NCBI RefSeq assembly: GCF_904849725.1
Contig: NC_058519.1
Span: 539,284,316 to 539,348,315, forward strand
DNA from: Hordeum vulgare subsp. vulgare
Lineage: Eukaryota; Streptophyta; Magnoliopsida; Poales; Poaceae
Reading direction: 5' to 3'
DNA length: 64,000 nt
Part shown: in pieces, positions 56,505-64,000 of the stretch
How the letters are laid out: each line of letters begins with the position of its first letter
How positions within the stretch are numbered: position 1 is the stretch's first letter
The notes under the pieces: generated by a model
Databases searched by the model: none
Seen by the model: only the letters and a program-made list of their open reading frames with translations
Told to the model about the DNA's origin: nothing
Program-made: the position numbers and the translations under genes

Positions 56505-58115
56505 TGATACGTCTCCATCGTATCTACTTTTCCAAACTCTTTTGCCCTTGTTTTGGACTCTAATTTGCATGATTTGAATGGAACTAACCTGGACTGACGC
56601 TGTTTTCAGCAGAATTGCCTTGTTATTTTTGTGCAGAAATCAAAGTTCTCCAAACATCCTGAAAATTTACGGGGAGCAGTTTTGGAAAATAAGAAAAATA
56701 TATGCGCCAAGTTCCACGTGAGGGGGTGGGCCAGTGGGCCACAAGCCCTGGCTCCGCCACCACCGCCCTGGTGGCGGTGGGCAGGCTTGTGGGGGCCACA
56801 CGGCTCTGCCGCCCCCAACCTCAGGTCTATAAGTCCCCTTTCGTCCCAGAAAAAATAAAAAGAGAAGTTTTCGTCGCGTTTGCGATACGGAGGCGCCGCC
56901 ACCACCTGTTCTTCATTTGGAGGGCAGATCTGGAGTCCGTCTTGGGCTCCGGAGAGGGGAAATCGTCGCCATCGTGATCATAAACCTTCTTCCCTCTCCA
57001 ATTCCATGAAGCTCTTCATCGTTTGTGAGTAATCTATTTGTAGGCTCGCTGGGCGGTGAAGAGTAGGATGAGATCTATCATGTAATCGAGTTAGTTTTGA
57101 TGGGGATTGATCCCTAGTATCCTCTATGTTCTGAGATTGATGTTGCTACTACTTTGCCATGCTTAATGCTTGTCACTAGGGGCCGAGTGCCATGATTTTA
57201 GATCTGAAATTATTATGTTGTCACCAATATATGTGTGTTTTAGATCCGATCTTGCAAGTTGTAGTTACCTACTATGTGTTATGATCCGGCAACCCCGGAG
57301 TGACAATAACCGAAACCACTCCCGGTGATGACCATAGTTTGAGGAGTTCATGTGTTCACCAAGTGCTAATGCGTTGGTCCAGTTCTTTATTAAAAGGAGA
57401 ACCTTAATATCCCGTAGTTTCCTTTTGGACCCCGCTGCCACGGGAGGGATGGACAATAGATGTCATGCAAGTTCTTTTCCCTAAGCACGTATGACGACAC
57501 ACGGAATGCATGCCTACATCACATTGACGAACGGGAGCTAGCCACATATCTCTCCGTGTTATAGTTGTTGCATGATGAATATCATCCAAACAAATCACCG
57601 ACCCATTGCCTACGAGTTTGTCCTACTGCTGTTGTTACTTGTTTTGCTCTCCTGCTGTTACTACTGTTGTTGCTGTTGTTACTTGTCTTGCTCTGCTGCT
57701 GCTACTATGGTTGCTACTGCTGTTACTTGTCTTGCCTTGCTCTGCTGCTACTGTTGCTACTACTGTCGCTTGCTACTGTTGCTACTTGCTACTGCTGTCA
57801 CTACTGCTTTTCCTTGCCGCTGCTATTGCTTGTTACACTGTCGTTACTCGCTACTTTGTTGTTACTACTTTGCTTGCAGATACTAATCTTTCAGGTGTGG
57901 TTGAATCTGACATATTCAGCTGCTAATACTTGAGAGTATTCTCTCACCTCCCGTCGTGCGAACCAACAAATTTGGGTTGAATACTCTACCCTCGAAAACT
58001 GCTACGATCCCATGCACTTGTGGGCCGTCAACATCATTCTTCTAGTTTCGATTGCCGGAGAGTGCTAATAGCATTCTTCTGGTGTTGTTGCAAAGGGGAA
58101 GAACAGTTGACATCA
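56505..58115 (+). repeat. 5' LTR of the second gag-protease-orfX element
   Basis: Starts TGATACGTCTCCATCGTATC. By comparison with 19204-20804 the LTR would end near 58029, but the primer-binding site follows only after a further ~86 bp ending GTTGACATCA, so the LTR seems extended here. Holds a TGC/TAC-rich repetitive stretch (57600-57890), much longer than its counterpart. Confidence 0.85.
57600..57890 (+). repeat. Degenerate trinucleotide-rich expansion in the LTR
   Basis: Irregular CTGCTGTTGTTACTTG-like units. The counterpart in the other copy (7210-7310 on the opposite strand) is roughly a third of this length. Confidence 0.8.
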
Positions 58116-58125
58116 AGCATTTTTC

Positions 58126-58140
58126 TGGCGCCGTTGCCGG
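58126..58140 (+). other. Primer-binding site for tRNA-Asp
   Basis: TGGCGCCGTTGCCGG, perfect match to the tRNA-Asp 3' end complement. Confidence 0.92.
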
Positions 58141-58193
58141 GGAGGTATTGCTATATTCTCTGAGTCACTTGGGATTTTTATCTGCTGATCACT

Positions 58194-61020
58194 ATGAAGA
58201 ATTTGAAGGATCCAAAGACCAAAGTCTTGCCCTCAACTACGAGGGGAGGTAAGGAATTGCCATCTTGCTCTACACTTGATTCACCTTCAGTTATGAGTAA
58301 GTTTGCGACATCACCTCCTGCTAGAAATCTTGATATGTCGCGTGTGCTTGATGATGCTTATGATGCTACTGCTAGAGATGCTATGCTTGATACTATGCCT
58401 GATGATACTATGCTTGATACTATGCCTGATGCTATGCCTGATATTGCTAGAGGTGCTATGCTTGATACTGCTAGAGATGCTATGCCTGATGATGCTATGC
58501 TTAATACAGCTAGAGATTCTCCTTTGCCTGATGTTCCACTAGGAGTGTTCCTTGATGCTCATATTGCTAGAGTTACTGCCTGTCGATACTATTGAGATAG
58601 AACCTGCTTTTGCTCCTGCTAGATCTAGCTCTCCTAGATATGAATTGCCTGATATACCTGAGGGTTACGTTATGGAGGGAGAGATAACTGAGGATTTTAT
58701 TGCGTGTAAGAATTCCTATGACGCTGAGAAATTACTTCTCAAGTGGAAGGAAAAATCTCGGGAAGCTAAGATGAAATATGACCCGAAGTTTGCCACTTCA
58801 CCTATCTTTATCGCCGATAAGGATTATGAATTCTCTGTCAATCATGAGATAATCTCTCTAGTCGAATCTGATTCTTTTCACGGTTATGAGTCTGAGACGG
58901 TCATAGCCCATCTTGCCAAACTACACGAAATAGCCACCCTTTTCACTAATGAGGAGAAGATCCGCCACTACTATATCCTTAAGATGTTTCCTTTCTCTCT
59001 AAAGGATGACGCTAAAGCCTGGTTCACCTCTCTCGCTCCTGGATGTGTGAGTAGTACCCAGGAGATGGTCTATTACTTCTGTGAGAAATATTTCCCTGCC
59101 CACAAGAAGCAAGCTGCCTTGCAGGAAATATACAACTTTGCTCAGCTCCAAGAAGAGAGTCTTCCACAAGCTTGGGGGAGGCTCGTCCAGCTACACAATG
59201 CTTTGCCTGATCACCCTCTTAAGAAGAACGAGATACTTGATATCCTCTATAACGGACTTACCGATGCCTCTAGAGACCACCTAGATAGTTGTGCCGGTTG
59301 TGTTTTTAGGGAACGAACTGTAGAACAAGCTGAGACTCTACTGAATAACATCTTGATCAACGATAATGCTTGGACTATTACCGAACCACCTCCTAAGCCA
59401 ACTCCTAAGAAAATAGGTATTCTATTCCTCAGTCCCGAAGATATGCAAGAAGCCAAGAAATCTATGCAAGAGAAAGGCATTAGATCTGAAGATGTAAAAA
59501 ATCTACCACCCATCGAAGAGATCCATGGCCTCGATAACCCGATACAAGTAGTAGAAGTAAATTCTCTGCGTAGGTTTGATGAGAGTGATATTCCTTTTGA
59601 TAAACCTGCTAGCCTATGCTTTGATGAATTTGACAACTTTGTTGCCAAACAACAGAGTTTCAATGATTATGTTAGCAGACATTTGGAACAAAGTACTCGT
59701 ATGCTTAGCCATTTAAGTGCTTGTGTAGATAGAAATGTCAATGATCTGAAGCTTCTGAGTAAACATGCCTCTATGATTACTACTCAGGTAGAACAAGTAC
59801 TTAAATCTCAGAATGACTTGCTCAATGAATTAAATGACAACTCTGTCAAAGTCATTACTAGAGGAGGCAAAATGACTCAGGAACCTTTGTATCCTGAAGG
59901 TCATTCTAAGAGAATTGATCAAGATTCTCAAGGAATCAATGCTGATACACACAGTCATCCTAAGGAGAAGAAGAAGGATGATAGAAACCTACATGCCAGT
60001 TCACCAAATACTGTCACACCGGAAGAACCTAATGATATTTCTGCGTCTGATGCAGAAACACAATCTGGTGATGAACATGAACCTGGTGACAATATGGACA
60101 GTGATGTTCATAATAATGCTCAACCTAGCAATGATGAGGATGTGGAGATTGAACCTACGGTTAATCCTGATAACCCACAGCCTAAGAAATACGACAAGAA
60201 TGACTTCACTGCTAGGAAGCATGGTAAAGAAAGGGAGCCATGGGTTCTGAGATCTATGCCCTTCCTTCCTAAGCCATCTAAGAAAAAGGATGATGAGGAT
60301 TTCGAGCGCTTCGTTGAGATGATAAGACCCATCTTTCTGCAGATGCGGTTAACTGATATGTTCAAGATGTCTCCGTATGCCAAGTACATGAAAGATATCG
60401 TGACTAATAAACGGAAGATACCAGATCTTGAGATCTCCACCATGCTTGCCAACTACACTTTTAAAGGTGGAACTCCTAAGAAACTTGGTGATCCCGGAGT
60501 GCCCACTATACCTTGCTCCATTAAAGGAAACTACATAAGAACTGCCTTATGTGACCTCGGAGCCGGTGTTTGTGTTATGCCATTCTCTCTTTATCGTAGA
60601 CTTGAGTTGGATAAGTTGACTCCCACTGAAATTTCTCTGCAAATGGCCGACAAATCAACTGCTTTCCCTATCGGCATTTGCGAGGATGTGCCTGTTGTGG
60701 TTGCTAACACCACTATCTTAACAGACTTTGTTATCTTGGATATTCCCGAGGACGATGCCATGGCTGTCATCCTCGGAAGACCCCTTTTAGACACTGCAGG
60801 GGCTGTTATAGATTGCAACAAAGGCAATGTCACTTTCCATGTCAACGGTAATGAGCACACAATGCACTTTCTGAAGAAACGATATCAAGTATATTGCATC
60901 AATGCTATCGAAAAGACTTCATCAATTCTTATTGGGAGCTTTGAATGCCCTATTCCTCGTGTCAAGATGAAGTATGATTTGCTCGTTGGGGAGATACATA
61001 TCCCCATTGAGGTGACTTAG
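58194..61020 (+). pseudogene. gag-protease polyprotein, one out-of-frame deletion near the N-terminus
   Basis: ATG at 58194 (MKNLKDPKTKVLPSTTRGGK) opens 133 codons that end at 58595; relative to the other copy about 30 nt are missing near 58580, shifting the frame. From there an open frame runs without a stop to 61020 (up to 822 codons). It has the gag domain (WFTSLAPG, YFPAHKKQAALQEIYNF, LPQAWGRL), a linker with acidic repeats, and the aspartic protease (CDLGAGVCVMP with the catalytic Asp, AVILGRPLLDT). The N-terminus carries a minisatellite (58360-58530). It is better preserved than the minus-strand copy. No zinc knuckle is visible, as in that copy. Confidence 0.9.
58360..58530 (+). repeat. 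In-frame minisatellite in gag (ATGCTTGATACTATGCC units)
   Basis: Irregular 24-30-bp units encoding AMLDTMPDD-like repeats; more units than in the other copy (18875-18960, opposite strand). Confidence 0.85.
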
Positions 61021-61189
61021 TGGCTATTTGAAAATTCTCCGTTCTCTCTTGAGATTCGAGAAGGTTTTGTCATAAGGACTTGATCAACCCCATTGACGGA
61101 TTTCTTTCGATGACCATGAAACGGATGAATCAAGGAGTCACATACCTCTGTTTTGAGCTTTCATTTTCTGTTGCTTAGAAGAAAAATGA

Positions 61190-61804
61190 TAGAATTAATT
61201 TAGTTTTTCCTGTTTTCTGTTTTAGCATCCCGGAGAAAAATACCTCAAAAATAGAAGTTCTCAGATGGTCCTGAAAATTTAGTATGATTTTTTCTGGAAT
61301 TTTTGAAAATTTCTGGGCGTGAGAGCTGGCCTGGGGCCTGACCAGTGGGCCACAAGCCCTGCCACCGTCACCTACCCCCTGGTGGCGGGGTGCAAGCTTG
61401 TGGGGCCCACAGGCACCCCCTTCACTCATTCCAGCTCCCAGCCTTTTCTTCCACCTCCAGAAAAAATTGTTTCGCAGCTCAAACCCGTGTTCTTGCTCAT
61501 TTGGTTGTGATTTTCGATCTCCTTGCTCAAAGCACCATTCTCCGAACCGTTTTGGGGAAATTACTCCTTGGTAAGTGACTCCTCCATTGGTCCAATTAGT
61601 TTTTGCTCTAGTGCTTTATCCTTCGCGTATTCTTGCTACCTTGGTGACCGTGTTCTTGAGCTAGAAAGGTTGATTTTAGCCGGTCCCAAGTAGTTTTAGC
61701 GCGTGATACGGTCTCTAGGCACTAGTAGGAGTAGTTGCTACAAGGTATGGTTGGTCCTCATTCACTTTTCTCTTAAACTTCAAAAATTTTAGCAAAAGGA
61801 AATT
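61190..61804 (+). promoter_or_regulatory. Internal LTR-like segment and leader intron before orfX
   Basis: 61200-61470 repeats, in order, marks of this element's LTR: GTTTTCTGTTTTAGCA, AGAAGTTCTC, TCCTGAAAATTTA, CAGTGGGCCACAAGCCCTG, CCCTGGTGGCGG, CAAGCTTGTGGGG and CCAGAAAAAAT. A consensus donor TTG|GTAAGTGA (GT at 61571) follows, and AATTTTAG (61792) is a possible acceptor 12 nt before the orfX ATG. No TATA box is obvious. The second copy shows the same at 15566-16211. Confidence 0.5.
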
Positions 61805-62826
61805 ATGTTCAGGAGGAAGTTTCATGGTGGTTCCTCAAGTAAGAAGGGTCCCCGTCTCTCTTTTCGGGAGCCCGAACCTTTTCAACTAAGGGACGCACCG
61901 GTGCAACCATGTGAATGGCCTTCCGATGAGTTCATGATCAAAGCAGGTTTCAAGGATGAGTTTGATACACTTGTCCGCAATGCCGGGTTAGAAGAATTCC
62001 TCTCAGATAAATGTGAACAGTATGCTATGCTCACTGCCTCTTTCGTGCGTAGATTTAAATTCTCAGTTGGCCGTGACTCATCCATACTGTTTGATCTGTA
62101 CGATAAATCCTATACCATGGATCTGGAGGATTTCTATAGGATTTGCAAGATACCTGATGGGGGTAGTGTTAATGATCCTTCTAAGTCTTCGGTCACAGAC
62201 TTTGTCTCCAGTATAACTGTTGGAGAAACCAGAGATATCACGCAAGCCACCATAGGAAGCATCCATTTCCCTGCCTTGTACTACCTTGCCCTCTTCATAG
62301 GTAGGTGCATTAACGACAAGGGTGCACATTGTCACCTATGCGCTTCCGACCTTAGTACTTTAAGAGCGCAGTAACTGGTGACATGAGCTTCAATATGGGA
62401 GCTATACTAGCAAGGAGGCTGAATAAAAATGCCAGTGAGGGGGATTTCTTTGGTGGAGTTTATGCTACACGCTTAGCAAATTTTCTTGGAGTACCCATCC
62501 GTCCAGAAGACCCTCCTCTCCGTACAGCCTACCTTGATCGTGTTGCTCCAACACGCTACCAGTTCCTTGAGAGAGATCATGGATCCCTCCTATACCACTT
62601 GATATTTAACCGACATCGTGTTTTCCATATTACCCTTCCTGCTCCTGCTTTCTTTGACTTTCAGGTAAAACGAAGATACTACATAACCATAGGAGAGGCA
62701 GAGGAGTATGAGAGGGAGGCGACGACTGCTCGACTTCGTGAGGCAGCTATTCAGGCAGTGGCTGTAGCACTCCCGTATAACACCCATTATGACTTTGGGT
62801 TTCGCCAGGATCATCCATGTGAGTAG
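61805..62826 (+). pseudogene. orfX (ATHILA ORF-1-like), frameshifted once
   Basis: ATG 61805 opens 189 codons (PCEWPSDEFMIKAGF, LVRNAGLEEFLSDKC, LYDKSYTMDLEDFYRICKIPD, IHFPALYYLALFIGR) and ends at a TAA near 62374; the similarity continues in another frame from 62383 (NMGAILARRLNKN, YATRLANFLGVPIRPEDPP) to 62826. The lesion is close to LSTLRAQ, where the other copy reads LAVLREALYNDKTY. Intact length would be about 335-345 residues. No signal peptide, zinc finger or enzyme motif is visible. See the counterpart at 14495-15565. The ATHILA ORF-1 resemblance is by pattern only. Confidence 0.65.
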
Positions 62827-63788
62827 AACAAGCTAGGCCAAAAGGCTAAACTTGGGGGAGTACGTGTTCTCACCGACTTTGCATTCATGCTTATGCTTTC
62901 AGTTTGTTAGCCGATGTTTACACTTTGTCACTGTATTATCCATGCTAGTTTATTTTCATTTTCTTGTTTCCTTGTTTTGTGTCCTTTTGAGAAAACCCAA
63001 AAAGATTTTTCTTTCTTCTTTTGCTTGTTGGGAGCTTTCCTCTGTAAATAGTTTTCTTTTTCTTTGTGTCAAGGTAGAAGATATTGGTTACAATGTTTAG
63101 TTGTTCTTACATGCTTACCTGTTCAGCTTTCAAAGAGCCATATTACTTTGTCTTCTCCTTTGTGTTTGCCTGCAGATTCAGCTTAGTCCAATGCACTTAT
63201 TATTGTTCACATCGTTCGATCGTGCAAATGAAAGGCAACAATGATGATATATGATGAAGTGACTGAGACTGAAAAGATGGTATGAACTCTATCTATTTTG
63301 TTTTTGTAAATATGACTAGCTTGTCGACCCAGATTTAGCTTTGTTGTGAGAGAACCATGTTTGCAATGACAACTTAGAGATCATAGTTTCTGATGCCATG
63401 CTTATTTAGCTGAGAGCTTATAATGGTTTGTCTTGAATGCCAACATAGATTTTGAGATGACTATGACGTAGTATGATAGGATGGTATTCTCCTTTGAATG
63501 TTTCAAGTGGCTTGACTTGGCGCATGTTCATGCATGTGGTTGAAACAAAATCAACATAACCTCTATGATGTTCGTGTTCATGGTGATTTATATCCTGTTC
63601 ATGCTTGCATTCAATGTTAGTTGAACTCATTGCATCTTGATGACTGTTGTCGCTCTCTAGTTGGTCTCTTCTCAGTCTTTTGCTAGCCTTCACTTGTACT
63701 AAGCGGAATACTGCTTGTGCATCCACTTCCATAAACCCAAAAGTTTTTCCATGAGAGTCCACCATACCTACCTATTTGCGGTATCTAC
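62827..63788 (+). other. 3' region of the second gypsy copy
   Basis: Begins with CTAGGCCAAAAGGCTAAACTTGGGGGAG (62833-62860), the equivalent of the hairpin and polypurine-like motif at 14461-14489. 63171-63230 is the uninterrupted form of the site where the solo LTR sits in the other copy. Apart from the antisense ORF, no gene is seen. Confidence 0.75.
63418..63765 (-). CDS. Antisense ORF of the gypsy family (115 codons, open)
   Basis: ATG at 63765 to a stop at 63418-63420, opposite to the element's genes and upstream of where the 3' LTR should lie. The product is basic and histidine-rich (INHHEHEHHRGYVDF), about 13 kDa, with no domain known to me. The same 115-codon length and the ends MVDS...GIQDKPL occur at 9441-9788. 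Translation is unproven; it may be a chance frame kept because the copies are related, but equal length after independent mutation is worth testing. Confidence 0.4.
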   Translation of the reverse strand: MVDSHGKTFGFMEVDAQAVFRLVQVKASKRLRRDQLESDNSHQDAMSSTNIECKHEQDINHHEHEHHRGYVDFVSTTCMNMRQVKPLETFKGEYHPIILRHSHLKIYVGIQDKPL

Positions 63789-64000
63789 TGATACGTCTCA
63801 AACGTATCTATAATTTTTGATGGGTTCACGCTGTTATCTTGTCTTCTTTGGATGTTTGATGTACGTTTTTATATCTTTTTTGGGACTAACTTATTAATTC
63901 AGTGCCAAGTGCCAGTTCCTATTCTTTCTATATATTTGACTCTTTTCAAATCTGATTTTGGACCGAAGTCCAAACGGAATAAAAACCCCGAAATGATTTT
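63789..64000 (+). mobile_element. Start of another Athila-like LTR
   Basis: TGATACGTCTCAAACGTATCTATAA after TCTAC (63784-63788, presumed target copy). Related to but diverged from the LTRs at 1389 and 27912 (GGGACTAACTTATTAA, CAGTGCCAAGTGCCAGTTCC). Continues beyond the window. Confidence 0.85.

Larger units (their letters stand above)
56505..63788 (+). mobile_element. Non-autonomous gypsy element (gag-protease-orfX), second copy, 3' end displaced
   Basis: Same family and gene order as 6898-20804 but inserted at another site and on the other strand. LTR 56505-58115, tRNA-Asp primer-binding site 58126-58140, gag-protease 58194-61020, internal LTR-like segment 61190-61792, orfX 61805-62826, then the 3' region with the antisense ORF. 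At 63789 another LTR begins inside GGTATCTAC, so the rest of this element lies to the right of the window. No reverse transcriptase or integrase is present. Confidence 0.92.

Noticed and set aside
57565..57933. Leucine/cysteine-rich frames that look like membrane proteins
   Set aside because: They arise from the trinucleotide-rich tract of a gypsy LTR, in all three frames.

Overview
The window reads as plant nuclear DNA from the wheat/Aegilops/barley group (Triticeae). It is almost entirely nested LTR retrotransposons. The copia LTRs start with TGTTGGAAATATGCCCTAG (Angela/WIS/BARE1 type). The gypsy LTRs start with TGATACGTC and are followed by a primer-binding site complementary to tRNA-Asp (Athila-like, Sabrina/WHAM/Fatima type). 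Family names are from memory and need a TREP search. There are no bacterial-type features, and I see no tRNA or rRNA gene.

Layout. 1-2885: end of an Athila-like element. 2886-5506: broken, internally duplicated minus-strand copia LTR. 5507-39859: one plus-strand copia element pulled apart by three gypsy insertions, each bounded by a 5-bp target-site duplication: 6898-20804 (minus strand, TCATG), 21560-27165 (GTGAC) and 27912-35018 (GTAGC). The minus-strand gypsy itself carries a 4.1-kb solo LTR (10021-14113). Removing the insertions rejoins the copia gag and pol exactly. 39860-44990: remains of a Mutator-like element, with a coiled-coil/GRF-type gene (plus) facing a decayed SWIM/CCHC transposase (minus). 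The copia sits in an intron of the coiled-coil gene. 45495-48880: the only ordinary host gene, a seven-coding-exon METTL18/HPM1-type protein-histidine methyltransferase on the minus strand. 49381-51479: PIF/Harbinger element with TAA target duplication. 52693-56504: 5' part of a second copia. 56505-63788: second copy of the gag-protease-orfX gypsy family, inserted in that copia. 63789-64000: start of a further Athila-like LTR.

How the parts work together. No element here could move by itself. The only reverse transcriptase and integrase are in the decayed first copia. The gypsy elements have gag and/or an aspartic protease but no reverse transcriptase or integrase, so they look like non-autonomous families moved by a partner elsewhere. 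The least expected signals are in the gypsy family present twice (6898-20804 and 56505-63788). Both copies have an extra ORF (orfX) behind an internal LTR-like segment with a conserved splice donor, and an antisense ORF of identical length (115 codons) near the 3' end. Several gypsy families also share a promoter-proximal palindrome, hairpins containing a polypurine-like motif, and a short motif just before the 3' LTR.
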